Assembly: GCF_037975245.1 (NCBI RefSeq)
Contig: NC_092581.1
Coordinates: forward strand, 17,597,303-17,661,302
Source of the DNA: Apostichopus japonicus
Taxonomy: Eukaryota; Echinodermata; Holothuroidea; Aspidochirotida; Stichopodidae
Reading direction: 5' to 3'
DNA: 64,000 bases
Part shown: in pieces, positions 24,720 to 36,993 of the stretch
How the letters are laid out: every line of letters starts with the position of its first letter
Position numbering within the stretch: position 1 is the stretch's first letter
Made by a program: the position numbers and the translations under genes
Notes under the pieces: model-generated
Databases searched by the model: none
What the model was told of the DNA's origin: nothing
What the model saw: only the letters and a program-made list of their open reading frames with translations

Positions 24720-24720
<1 letters not shown>
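24425..24720 (-). repeat. Reverse-oriented fragment of the 150-180 bp array family
   Basis: It contains the reverse complements of the array words (CAAGCACTCTTTGGAT, GGTGGTCCAAGGCGTGCTG, TTCATATGACCCATTG). It ends directly in a (TA)n tract. The homologous piece of copy B is at 41105-41398. Confidence 0.75.

Positions 24721-24721
<1 letters not shown>

Positions 24722-24767
<46 letters not shown>
24722..24767. repeat. (TA)n microsatellite
   Basis: About 23 TA units, abutting the reversed array fragment and lying just left of the long palindrome. Confidence 0.95.
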
Positions 24768-24770
<3 letters not shown>

Positions 24771-24829
24771 TAGAGTAGGTTGGCGTCTATCTTGGCGCAG
24801 AGTGCTCTATGTCCATTGGACAGAGCGGA

Positions 24830-25004
24830 ATATATGTTGATACTAGATGAGACTAGTGGAACACTAGTAGTTGTAACTCGGAGTTTCACGCTTTGTAGCG
24901 ATCTTCAGACAACTCTGGGAGTTGTCTGAAGATCGCTACAAAGCGTGAAACTCCGAGTTACAACTACTAGTGTTCCACTAGTCTCATCTAGTATCAACAT
25001 ATAT
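24830..25004. repeat. Perfect palindrome, 86-bp arms with 3-bp spacer
   Basis: The arms 24830-24915 and 24919-25004 are exact reverse complements around the spacer TGG. An (AT)n tract follows directly, and another lies about 60 bp to the left. The arm contains TGAAGATCGCTACAAAGCG, a phrase of the type found near the ends of Penelope-like elements, so a head-to-head or tail-to-tail retroelement fragment is possible. It is absent from the homologous place in copy B. Confidence 0.95.
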
Positions 25005-25543
25005 ATATATATATATATGGATGTGCTCACACATGTGTACTGATACCAATTCCACGAGCCAACTACATATTCAAGTCCTTTAAACCTACTTATCGCTGCA
25101 AACAGCACGGGAAACTATGTACCAAGAAGTAAACAGAACGGGTACGGTATATGTAACAAAAGCAGTCACGGCTAAGCATTCATGGGGTGCGTTGACAAAT
25201 CCCAGTGCACTTTGAGCAAAACTACAGTATTAACAAATAAGATAAGGCCGTTATTAAGGCATGATACGATAATTAGCCTGATGTTAATCAGGGTAACCCA
25301 CAATTTGTTAACAGTTGCAAGCCACAAGACGAATTGATACTATAAAACCTACCATCATACGATATGTCAGGAAAGATCCCGCAAGGTTGTCGGGAAACAT
25401 AGGAAGGCTTCAAAGTTTCATGTAAGTCGAAATTATTTAAAATTAAAATGTATATTGCTTATAATATACCTAACTTTTAAGAGCTTATAGTCCCAATCCA
25501 AGTGCTGTGTGGTTTTGAACGTCGACAAATTGCATGTTTACAC

Positions 25544-25585
<42 letters not shown>

Positions 25586-25704
25586 TTGAAATCGTAGTGA
25601 GTTGGAAAATCAAGAACAGTGACAAAACTTCCAGCCTCCACCAGGATTCAAACCCGGGCTTCCCGCTTTATATGCGGACACCCTAACCACTAGGCTATGG
25701 ACGC
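25586..25704 (-). mobile_element. tRNA-derived SINE (family 1)
   Basis: On the minus strand the head reads as a tRNA-like domain (25704-25634) with box A TAGCCTAGTGG and a box B variant GGGTTTGAATCC. It can fold nearly a full cloverleaf, with six of seven acceptor pairs. A body ending GAGTTGGAAAAT when read on the plus strand follows, then a (TA)n tail at the low-coordinate end. Copies lie at 25956-26074, 42312-42430 and 42679-42796. Confidence 0.75.
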
Positions 25705-25955
25705 TAATTGTATGTCCCGAGGTTCGAAACCGGTAAGGAAGGTCATAATTCCACTGTAGGCGTTTGTCACCTGTATCGAGCAACACCAGTTCTGTTTGGT
25801 GACATATTTTGCCTTACTCTAGAGATAAAACATGATGCTAACCAACACGAAATCATTTGTGATTCCTAAAGCCGGATCTCGAAAGAGATACTTTGAACAG
25901 ACTTTAGTCATTGAAATGGAGGTAAACGACAAAGGCAATGAATATATATATATAA

Positions 25956-26074
25956 TTCAATTCGTTATGAGTTGGAAAATCAAGAACAGTGCAAAAACTT
26001 CCAGCCTCCACCGGGATTCGAACCCGGGCCTCCAGCTTTATATGCGGACACCCTAATCACTAGGTTATGGACGC
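25956..26074 (-). mobile_element. tRNA-derived SINE (family 1)
   Basis: Same structure as the copy at 25586-25704, with an intact box B (GGGTTCGAATCC on the minus strand) and an AT-rich tail at 25940-25955. It lies about 440 bp upstream of the SLC22 copy A start codon. Confidence 0.75.
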
Positions 26075-26511
26075 TGATATACATGTGTGTGTATATATAA
26101 GAAGGACTGTCCACGCGTATGGTATACGGGATATATGGGGCCGTGCCTTTACTGTAATTGTGGACCCTGTCCTTGAAGGATTGCGTTTCCATAATCAAAG
26201 GTATTTAGGTGTAAAATAGTACACCATATTAATTTGTTTTGTGAGATTTGAGGCAGTTAGTGTTAAGGCTCCCCACCGCACGAAAGGCAATTGTGCCACC
26301 AGGAAAATGGGAATGTTTGCACGAAGAAAATTATTTAACAAATTATTTAATGAGTTCTTGACATTCTATCATTGTTAAGCGGTAAAATATGTTGTATAAT
26401 TGATGAGAAAATATACGTTAAATAAAATGTCTCGATTCAAAATGAATTGAAATATGTATTTTCTACTTTCTTGTTTGTAGAATCATATACAGGTGACCCT
26501 TTTCAAAGATC

Positions 26512-29500
26512 ATGGATTTCGATGATATTTTAGAGATTGTGGGTGACTTCGGTCCTTACCAGATAACCCTACTGACGTTGGTGTGTCTGACTGCTACACC
26601 GCAAGCTATGAATGCTTTATCTGGAGTCTTTATATTGGGGGATCTGAATCATTGGTGCTCCGTTCAAGAATGGTCAGATGATGTCAACAACTGTTACGAT
26701 TTATTGTCCATAAGTAAAGACGATTATCTAGAGTGTATACACCGATACCGTGCATCGTCTATACCGTCATCAATTCAAGATGGAGATATCGTATATTCCG
26801 AGTGTGACAAGTATGATGCTGTTTATCCAAACGACTGGTCACAAGGTTACTATGCTGGTAACTACACAACGGCTACTACTGCTTGCGATGAAGGATGGGT
26901 TTACGACCAGAGCCAATACGTGGCATCTGTTGTTAGTGACGTAAGTATACCGAGTCTACAAATAATCTGCTCAAACACCCGAAACTCGTCGATACATATT
27001 CCTACCTCCTACCCCCCCCACCTCACCCACCCCCCTCTCTCTCTCTCTCTGCAACTGTTGACTTACAAACTAGCCCCTCTAACAAGTTTCATCCAGACCA
27101 GCTCAGTACCGTACGTATTGCATTGGTCTTCATTGCGAGCATTCATGTATACCGTTAGAGTTCTCATATTACCATGTACACTTCTTAATGGCCGTTGACT
27201 ATATTTTACTCCCGTATGACTCCATTCGTCTAATTCATTTGCTCTTGCAAACTGGCCTATAAACATTGAGATCACAGGTAAATAATCATAATTATATGTA
27301 ATGACTCAATTTCTTCTCTATCGTTTCCTCAACTAGTTCGAGCTAGTTTGTGAGAATAAGTTTCTCGCAGATACGTCTCAATCCATCTACTATGTTGGTT
27401 ACCTCGTAGGGTCCATACTTTTTGGATCCATTGCTGATTGGCAAGTTCTCATTTCAGTTTTCTTGTTTATTTTCATTTTTCATTTGAAACCTTTATGCTT
27501 AAACAGTTCTTTCAGTAAGCAGCTTCATTAAGTTGTTGGGTGTCGTTAGTCTACTATACGAAAGAACACTTTGAATTTCACACTGGGTTCACTTGCCTTC
27601 AATCACATATAACTCACGTATTCCAAGTCACTGAGTATTTCTTCTTACATAACAATCAACCAATCAAATGGCAATCAACATATCAACTTAATGACCAGAC
27701 AAAACGTCATACTTCACAGCATATATGCAAACTTATATGATGTATAACGTGAAACTTTACAAAGCATTTTGCGTCTGTAACAAACACTGATGCAGCTACC
27801 TGTGAAATGATTTTGTTCAACCTTAAGCCCTGCATTGTTGTTCATGCATGCATTGTACTTTTGTTTATGAAAAGTTTTAGCATGGTGTCAGAAGTGGGAT
27901 AGGTTATTTATATATTCCTATCCTTGTCAAATAGGATTGGTCGTTACTACACTTTCTTCATATCGTGTGGATTGCATATCGTCTTCACTTTCCTGACTGC
28001 ATTTACACGCAACTACTGGATGTTAACACTGCTGAGGTTCTTGACTGGAACTGTCAATATTTCAATGTACATCATGGCCTTTATATTAGGTAAGTTCATG
28101 TAACACTATTATGTAATTAATATGGCCTTTATAATGTACCGTAGGTAACGTCTTGCAGTATTGCAATGAGTATTGTGCATGGTCATTACAATCTAGGTGA
28201 AGTTATGCAAATTACATTGTTTAACATGACCTTGATAAAATAAAAAAGTCATGAAATATCATGGCCTTTCTAGTATGTTATGTTATGTTATATAACATTA
28301 AAATGTAACTCATGACCTTAATGAAATTGGTCAAGTTCAGGTAACTATATCTTGGCAATATATAATACCTACCATTGACATATTTCAAGACCTTTATAAT
28401 ATGTCACAATACAAGTATATCAACAATGTGTACCTTTTCCCCTTACTACTAAACATCGTCCTCAAGAAAACGTTACAAAATCCTGGCCATCATTCGCAAA
28501 AGAAATTTCTTCCTTACAGATGATGCGACGTAGATGGGATTGGATGGGATTGGGGTAGCTCATTTGGTGGCACAATGCATAGGCTATTGCAAATCCAACG
28601 TTGAAGTATCTTACTGTGTTATTTTTAGGTGTTATAGGGGTCACCCTCACGTACCCGTATCCTCACCCCTTCAAAAAGATAGTGGCTCTTGACTGGGGCT
28701 TCAATGTTTTTGCTGTTCATTTCAGGTACCGAGTTAGTTGGTCCCTCAAAACGAGTGTTTGCTGGTATACTGGTTTGTCTTACATACGTAGTTGGATATT
28801 TACTCTTGGCTGTGGCAGCGTTCTTTATCCGTGACTGGAGATACCTACAAATATTTCTGGCTTGTGTACTTCTACCGTGTTTGCTTCTTATACCGTAAGC
28901 CCATGTATGCATATAGCCTGTATGAAACATGAGTTAGAAGAGCACCAACAATCTATTTGGCTTAATTCACCATTTCCCCTTCCAACCCACTCCCCACCCC
29001 ACACCACCCACCCCCGCCTTAAGCCCCTTCTGCATGATGTGATTGGAGCATCCGTGGTGAAGTAGGTTGACAGAAACCAGGCCTGTACAGTCTATCTTTA
29101 TTTAATATTCTTGATTGCATCACTTGAAATTTTAATCATAAATAATCAATGCGGAAGAAATAGTCACTCTTTAAACATTCTTGCTATTATTTGATCTTCA
29201 CATTCTGCGGGCGGAGGGTCTTCGCCTTATTGCCTTTATATTTGAGCATGTTGAAGAAATGTAAGTTAGCAAACATAAACAATATTGGCTACTTAATTTT
29301 CATAATTATGTTTTGTCAATGAATTTCCTTTTAGCCATGCAGTTGTTATTGCCTCAAAAAAAAAAAACAATGTACAAACGTAAACATGACTGTTGTTTAT
29401 GAATTTGTTTAAGAATCAAAGGACTTCTCCGAATAAATTGTATTTTTTCCGCAGAGTTTTGCCAGAATCAGCCAGATGGTTAATCTCAAAGAAAAAATTC

Positions 29501-32500
29501 AAAGACGCAATCAAGATTGTTCATAAAATTGCAAAGAAGAACAAAACCAGCGATAAAGTTCCTCCGAATCTTGAAGATGAAATGACTAAGGAACAAGAGG
29601 TAATCGGGTATTCGTTTTACGAGATTTGAAACTCAAGATGTTCTTTATAGAGTACACATACCAGGGGCGGATCCAGGGGGGGGGCCCGGGGGGCCCGGGC
29701 CCCCCCTTTTTGAAAATCCTGGTTTTTTTTTTTTACCGCGTTTGAGGGAAAGGACCCCATGCGTGATCAGTGGCGTAGCTACGGGGGGCCTGGGGGCCGA
29801 GGCCCCCCATGAAATAGGCTGGCCCCCCACTGGCCCCCACTGGGAATGGGGTAAAATAAAATGTTGTAAAAAAATAAAAAAATAAAAATAAGTGCGATTC
29901 ACTTATATTTTTTGTTCAATAATTTGGGAAATAGAGTTACACAATTATCTCGTCTGCATCTGGCAGAATAAGAAAATACAATATCTGTAGTAATCATGAG
30001 AATGGTCACACAGCATGGCATGGCAATGGTCGATGCGACGATTGCGACCGTGCACGAACCTTGTTGTGCTGCACGATATCGATATCTGCTGAAAATATGT
30101 TCAGTGCTTCCACCTAGCGCAACAATCTATCAAAAGATTGGCTCCGTTTGTACTGAGCCGAGGTATCAGGTTTTCATATATTGCCTCGAGTCAAATGAAT
30201 ATATGCAGGCGCGGATCCAGCGGGGGGGGGGGGTCCAGGGGGTTCGGACCCCCCAGCTCTTGGCCAAACAAAAAAAAAGAGAGAAAAAAAGAAAGAGAAA
30301 AAATAATTAATTTAAACGCCAATTTTAAACATGTAGGACGTCAGAAAAGCGGTTATCCTCACAAGTCATCCAGGTGTGTCTTTTCCGTCAAATGACCTAT
30401 AGTGTGCACGCGTGCTACACGTGCCAAAAATGCCGAACGATCTCAATTTTCAGACCGAAAAGTTTCAAAATTGAGGTGGTGTTCGAATTTTTTCGACGGT
30501 GAGGTTACAGAGCGGTAGGCTGCTAGGATGCGCTAACGAATTTTTCATGAGCAAACCCCTCACCCTTCCAGAATCCTGGATCCGGCCCTGCATCAAACAG
30601 TGGTGACGGAACGGGGGGGGGGGGGGGATTTGGGGCTAAAGGCATTATGATTTTTGTATCATCTCAACTCATCTGATATGTAATACCATATTTCATAGAT
30701 TGTTTTTTTCTCATCATTTGAGAAATTGCAGACATGAGATCCATATTTTCAGGCTAGGTACATGCTGCTTAGAATACTTGGGAAGTGCCGTTTCCGGCCA
30801 TCTGGGGGGTTTGTAAAGCCAAAAATTTTCTTGTACGCTCCGCGCCAACCGATGATGGCGCTCCGCTTAGATAGTCTTACATTCAGGCGCGGCTGGACCA
30901 GTCAGACCCCCCTGTCACAAATCCTGCATCCGCCTTGATATGTCATTGAATATTCCACAAAGCAACTTTTTTATGCCCACGAAACTGTCGAAACACTACT
31001 GGTAGAGATATAAAATATTGGGAACTCTGGAATTCCTGCAAACATGTGGCTGTGCCTGTTCGATACTCACTACTGTATCGCCTTAAAAAATGATGAGTGG
31101 AAATAGTTTCTCCAGGACCGTATCGTATCGTGGGTATCGAGTGCGTCTGATATACGAACGTACGTAGTACGTACGTACGTACGTCTATGATGATATGCAC
31201 TGTACTGTACTGATAAAAACATTCAGGTATAAGAGTGAATTTCCACTCCATTGGAGTAAATCTTAACTCCTAATAGAGTTATATTCACTCATATTAGGAG
31301 TGAGGGTTAACTCCAATAGAGTTAAATTTCACTCTTAATTTGACAGCTGCCTCAACAAACCCAATAAATGGCCTAATTAGCACCGAGCCACCAATGTGGA
31401 CCATTACCGAAACATCGATGCGTGTTAGTCTTCCATCCCCTTCCTCTAATGCTATTTAAGTCCACATGTGGGCATATCCTGCAAACCTACCGGTAGCCCA
31501 CAGGGGTTTGAGTTGGGAGAAAGGCCTTGACAGCTTGAAACGACAAATGATGCCAACTTCCCTCAAGTTAAAAGTCTGGCTGAGTTGGCAAGGCCAGTCA
31601 GCATGAAAGAGAAAAAACTTTTTTTGCATTTCTGTCACCAAAGTTGAACATCTTTTTGATTGCTATTTTGCCTCACAGGTGCCATCTCCTGCGATCTGGG
31701 GGGTGCTGAAATCTCAAATTTTCTCTGTGCGCTCCGCGCCAACCAAGGTGGCGCTCCGCTTAGATAGTAACCTCCGGCACCCCCACAAGAAAAATAAAAT
31801 AAATTTGCAAAAAGAGTACACCATCATTCTGATAAAGTGAAGGTGAGAGGGGCACTCTGACTGCATCAATAGTCTCCATCTGGAAGGGGGCATCCAAGAT
31901 GAAATGGCCTGGAGTAGCCTGGTAAAAAGTAGTTTGCATCACCATCTACTCCCCAAAGACGTAAATCCCAGCTCATTGCTCGAAATTGCAAATATATGCC
32001 CGGCAAACCATGAATACATGATTTATTGGAAATAAATTTTACTCCAAACTTTCACGAAAAGTAGCACCAGATTGCACCGAGGACCTCCATATTTTGTGAA
32101 ATTTTTCAAAGGGGAGGGGGGCACCCACTCCCCTTAGACCCCTCCCCCAGGACGACGATTAGGCATTTCCCATCTGGGCCCCCCCTTCGGCGAAATCCTG
32201 GATCCGCCACTGCATACAATTCTCCGGTATGGACAGTACTCTCCATCGTAAAAAACAAGTTATTAAAAGTCAAAATTAAGGCCTATAAATTGGATTTTTA
32301 TGTGTAATAAGTTTGAAGTGTTATTCTTGGGCGATTCAGTAAACATTTCTCCGTAGGAGGTTCATTTGGAGAGTCGCAATTCACCATGAGTTGAAATTAC
32401 GCTATAATTTTGCATTCATTATTGCTAAATAAAAACACAAAAAACAACGGGCAACCGTACCAGTTATCTTGGTCAGAGAGAGGGGGAATATGCATCGAGG

Positions 32501-35500
32501 CTATTCAATATTTTTGATAAATTGAGACCTCACTAATGTAATCATTAAGTTTGAATGTTAATGGGGGCAAAGCACATAGCACCAATTACCCTGCATGTAC
32601 TTTCCCGTTACCTTTTACATCCACTCCATCCCTATCCGCAACTCACAGGCTCATATCCCACATGTAACTCTTCTTAGAAGTTTCGCATTTTTTCTTTAAT
32701 ACTTCATATTTTCGTCATTGCTATTCTAGGCTTCATCTAATGCAAAGATGGTCTCAGCTATTGATATATTTCGTACGCCTGGCTTAAGACTACACGCTCT
32801 AAATATGATGTTCAACTGGTAAGCCTTATGTTAAAGGAATTACGGGATGTTGTTGTGTTTGCATGAGTTATGTTCATCCCAACTAAATGACTGTATATAT
32901 GTCTATATAAACCCTAAGCTAAATTGAATGGGTACATTTCTCTGGAATGAATAGCTGTTAGACAAAACTCTCGAATGATCAATCGCAAACCATTATAATA
33001 GCTATTTCTACCTTACCAAAACCGTCCAGTCACTTGATTACGATGTTCAGTCCACCATAGAGATAGGCCGGCATGCAACTTAAAGGCTAGGTTTATTAAT
33101 ATGAAGTAGCCTATAAAGGCTGTATAGTCGGATAGGTTCATTGTAGCCTAGGCTATAGGTGATATATGTAGTGTTGGGAAGTATAGAAGAAATTGCTGTG
33201 ACATGTATGTAGTAAAGCGATAATAATTTGACTAAGATCATCGTATACGTTCTTTGCGGCTGTAAGATACATTATACGTATATGGTATAAAGATTGCTAA
33301 TTAACCATAACCGTGATCACGTGTTTCATGCATTTGTCCCTTTCCAAGAGACTCGTGATGCCTCACTTGCCGTAACATCATTATGATGACATGATTTTAG
33401 TTTCGATAGGGCTTGAATATATTTCAAATTGTTGGTTTTCGTGCCAATGCAATTAAGCTCTATCTTGGATGGCTTTTCTCACACACACAATTTAAATTTG
33501 TGCTCAAGTCTCGAGTAGGTTATGTGACGAGGTAAATCAACTGAATTATGATTAATTTTTCTTCCTTTTGTCGTGTATTATATAGGACAATCAATACTTT
33601 AGTTTATGTCGGGTTAACCTTCAACACTGCTGATCTCGGAGGCAATGATTACGTATCTTTCTTCCTGTCTGGACTGGTCGAAATACCCGCCTACCTATTT
33701 TGCATACCATTGATTGGTTCCTTCTTGGGAAGAAAGTGGTCAACCAGCATGCTCGAAATTATTGGAGGCGTAGCTTGTATTTGTACCATACTGATTCGTA
33801 AATGGCTTGTTTACTGCTTCAGCATATGCAATTAACATAAACATCCTCAAAGGAACATTTGACATGAGGTGTAAGTCATGTGCAATGTTTTGTAAGGGGA
33901 GGGGGGGGGGGAGGTGGGGTGGCACAAGAAAGGTTTTGAAATCACGGCAGAATGGAGTTCTCACATACCGCTTGATTTCTGTCTTATAATATTCTGATGA
34001 TTATGTTTATTCATGTTGTTTGCGTATAGTCTCGTAAGGATATATATCGTTTGGTATATACATTTTTACGCATTAAAATCATAAATTACAGGTCTTCAGG
34101 TCTGTACTGACTTGTTGGGGTAGGCTTATATCAGTTCGTTGTCATGTTTGGGTTTTAGTGCCCAGATTTGTGACGTCACACGACAAGTACGGATAAAGTC
34201 TCTCTTAATTCATCACTAAACTTTTGTTTCTCCCTTCTCTCTCTCTCTTTCTGAAGCGACCGGTGTATGGAAGACTACAGTAGCCATGATTGGAAAATTC
34301 TGCATTTCTGCTTCTTTTGCTATAATTTACATTTATGCTGCAGAAATTTTCCCAACTGTTGCAAGGTGAGTTGAAATTGATATTTTAAAGTAAAAGTTGC
34401 AGTCGAAGGTTTACAGTCTTGTTTGAGACCAAGGTCCCATCACACGACTTTGCAACTTCAACCCCTGGTCATAGGTAACTTGTCATACCCACGTACAAAA
34501 GTGTGCACAATTCAAACAATCCCTCCTGCAGGGTCACTATAGTCCCCTAAGGGAACTTCCCATAGGGTGCAGCCAGCAATCGGCGCAGGGCAATTATATT
34601 TACAAGTTACCTCGCAAGTCCCCGATTCTACACCTGTAGGGGTGAGGTGTGACAATGGAGATAAAGTGCCTTGTCCAAGGACACGACGTAATGATCTGGT
34701 CAGGAGTCAAACCTGCTAACCTATAATATCTGAAATCCTCTGCCTTAACCAATTGACCACAACGCTTCACATGGTTATACCTTTTCTCATTCATGACATT
34801 ACATATATGAAATTGCAAATACCTTCAACATTGAACAATACATAAAGGTATATTGCAGCAGTATTTTCAAAGACTGCCTCACTGCAGGATATATGAGAGA
34901 AGATATTGGGAGGGGGAAAAAGAAGTTGGGGGAAGGCTTGGAGAGAGGCGGTCAGGGTCTACAGTCCATGTGACAAGGATCCATTAGAGGCCCGAGAAAT
35001 GTGGGACTAAGAATGGTGTATTGCATGTTCATAACTTGTGAGAAATGAAGACTTCAAAAAGTGGACCAGCGGTGCTATAATTGCCTCAGGCCCGACTCAG
35101 TGGCTCCAGACGTCATAAGGTGGGGGAAGGGGTATGGCGATTGGCAAGGCCGTTACCGCGAGGCAGTGTTTTGGCCTTATATTCTGCTCATAACATTCTG
35201 GGAAAGGCCGGAGGGTATATACACTACTATCAATACTTTACATAAAGCATGAGTCTTTCCTTCGATGTAACCGACATTGCCTTCAAAGGAGTATAGGTCT
35301 ATATAACTCATAGAGCAAAACATAATTATCCTCTTACTAAGATGTTTCTTACATATTAATACAATTAAAAGTTGATGATGTCACATATTCCCTCAACAGA
35401 AGCGCTGGGATTGGTTTGTGCTCCACCAGTGGGCGAATCGGTAGCATTCTTGGCCCACTCATCCTAGCTCTTGGAGAAGTCATAGAGTTCCTGCCTCTCT

Positions 35501-36643
35501 TAATATTTGGACTGTCGGCCATCGTTGGGGGACTTTTAGTCATCTTTCTGCCTGAGACAAGAGGTGCTAAATTACCAGAAACGCTGGCAGACTGTTCATC
35601 AGGCTTCAAGAGGTAAGTGTTACCTAGGTTTAATTAAACATAATATTAATTGGTCATAAGTGAATAAAATACCAAGTAAAACAATAAAAGCAGTATTCAT
35701 GGGTTCAATAAATTTCTGGAATTATAATTTAAAAAAAAAAGTATACGTTTATATAATAACGTCAGTTATTGTCAACCAAGAACTAACTCAATCATTCATT
35801 AACTTTGAGAATATAGGCGAAATAAGAAACACCAGCGTTAACTCAGGTATAACTTATAACATGTAACTATTAAATTTTACGATATCATTTTATCATTAAT
35901 CTAGGTCTGTTACGAAACCATGTACTGAATCACTCCTTTTACATATAGACACCTGTGTTGATACAAAGTGTAGAGCTATCATTACGTTTTAAAATCTGAG
36001 GACTACCAGGCTATAAATTAGGTGAATAAATAGGTCTAACACGCAAGGTTGCGCTAATTATCATTGTTAATTCTTTCGTGGGGTTGAACGGGAGGGAATG
36101 GGGAGGTGGGTGTACGTACAGCCCACATACACCATGCAATCCGCGCCAACATTTACATGTTCTTTTGAATCTTTTCTGCAATAAACGTGTTTACATAAAA
36201 GTTTATATAAAGAAGCAAATTGCTCCATTAATTTGAAAATGTAGGTGACAAAGTCCCTGAAAGCTTGTCTGTGTCTCGTTGTCTCAGTGACTCTCGAGCC
36301 TTTTGTGCTTAATGTGGTCGTATTCCATAGGCACAAGTTGATCTTTATTATATGAATGAAAATGTTGTCTATTTCTTCATCGGGAGGTGAAATCGCCTCC
36401 TAATAAATGAGTCATCGGTAAAAAAAAAAACTTTATGAGACTTGTGGACATATGAATATATATATTAAAAAAATCTATATGTAATATTAATCAAAGAATA
36501 TACTTCATTGCAGGGGAAAAGAAGAAGATATGAAATTGAGCACGGAGCCAACAGACCAACAGCCATCTTATTCTGAATCTGGAACGCAGACGGTGAATTC
36601 CCTAGAAGGTTACAGGAATGAGGCTTTCTCAGAAAATTGTTAG
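26512..36643 (+). CDS. SLC22-family organic ion transporter, copy A
   Basis: A 12-segment plasma-membrane transporter of the major facilitator superfamily (OCT/OCTN/OAT family); the substrate cannot be told from sequence. Ten coding exons join in frame to 584 residues: 26512-26940, 27337-27440, 27935-28089, 28726-28894, 29455-29599, 32730-32818, 33586-33797, 34257-34365, 35400-35612 and 36514-36643. A 5' UTR splice acceptor at 26480 implies a non-coding first exon upstream. Family signatures: MDFDD...GDFGPYQ start, long Cys-rich loop between segments 1 and 2 (Cys 49, 61, 75, 98, 125 and a sequon at Asn117), the first MFS loop motif around GSIADWIGR (173-181), GTELVGPSKR (230-239), PESARWL (289-295), GKFCISASFAIIYIYAAEIFP near segment 10, and LPETRG (521-526). 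Intron 2 has a GC donor. Intron 5 contains a 2.55 kb transposon absent from copy B. A likely polyadenylation signal AATAAA is at 36988-36993. Confidence 0.95.
30206..30590. mobile_element. Probable nested element within the intron 5 transposon
   Basis: It is bounded by CAGGCGCGGATCCAG and CTGGATCCGGCCCTG, which are inverted repeats. I could not find a clear target duplication, so this may be part of the host element's structure. Confidence 0.4.
31157..31182. repeat. (ACGT)n microsatellite
   Basis: A short run of alternating ACGT/TACG units within the intron 5 transposon. Confidence 0.7.
31230..31340. repeat. 110-bp palindromic repeat
   Basis: It starts TAAGAGTGAATTTCCACTCC and ends with the inverted partner AGTTAAATTTCACTCTTA, with internal repeated AACTCC and GGAGT words. 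It looks like a tiny fold-back MITE, perhaps with a TA target. It lies inside the intron 5 transposon. Confidence 0.5.
34521..34765 (-). mobile_element. tRNA-derived SINE (family 2), intron 8 of SLC22-A
   Basis: On the minus strand the head has box A TGGTCAATTGG and the box B-like GGTTTGACTCC. The body follows with GTGTCCTTGGACAAGGCACT, a phrase common in animal SINEs. The copy B counterpart (48727-48948) lacks about 23 bp in the tRNA head. Confidence 0.6.
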
Positions 36644-36834
36644 AAAATGCAGTCACTATTTCGCACATTGACGATGACGTGGAACCTTGAGAAAAGTTTT
36701 TTGTAATCTTTAATAATACATTCAATATTGAAACATATAGAAAAGATACCGAGGGCTTTTCGTTTCGATCATATAGCAGGATATTCTGCACAAACATGCT
36801 AAAATGATAACAGGGAGGGGGGGGGGGTGAAAGT

Positions 36835-36835
<1 letters not shown>

Positions 36836-36896
<61 letters not shown>
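36836..36896. repeat. (TA)n microsatellite in SLC22-A 3' UTR
   Basis: About 30 TA units preceded by a G run. The corresponding copy B region has only degenerate AT-rich sequence. Confidence 0.95.
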
Positions 36897-36900
<4 letters not shown>

Positions 36901-36987
36901 CTATGCAGTGTTTTTCTTTGGCGATAAAGAGAAGATGTTTGTTATCAGTTTTTTTATTCTATGATTTATATTACTTTGCAATTCTGA

Positions 36988-36993
36988 AATAAA
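36988..36993 (+). promoter_or_regulatory. Probable polyadenylation signal, SLC22-A
   Basis: AATAAA about 345 bp after the stop codon. It is conserved in copy B at 51114-51119 inside an otherwise drifting 3' UTR. Confidence 0.55.

Larger units (their letters stand above)
29662..32212. mobile_element. 2.55 kb composite transposon in SLC22-A intron 5
   Basis: The ends are CAGGGGCGGATCCAGG and CCTGGATCCGCCACTG, flanked by the exact 5-bp duplication CATAC (29657-29661 and 32213-32217). Copy B has the unoccupied site with a single CATAC at 46420-46424, which proves insertion with a 5-bp duplication. The interior is a mosaic: further transposon-like ends at 29769, 30206, 30590 and 30598, two reversed module A copies (30778-30880 and 31677-31772) and a reversed module B (32040-32155). 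No transposase frame is visible. Confidence 0.9.

Noticed and set aside
24830-25004. Hammerhead ribozyme, as found in some Penelope-like elements
   Set aside because: The arm has CTAGATGAG and GGAAC but not the required CTGATGA and GAAA core, so it does not meet the motif.
25634-25704. tRNA gene (also 26004-26074, 42361-42430, 42726-42796)
   Set aside because: All four carry the same downstream body and AT tail and have acceptor or box mismatches, so they are SINE heads rather than functional tRNA genes.
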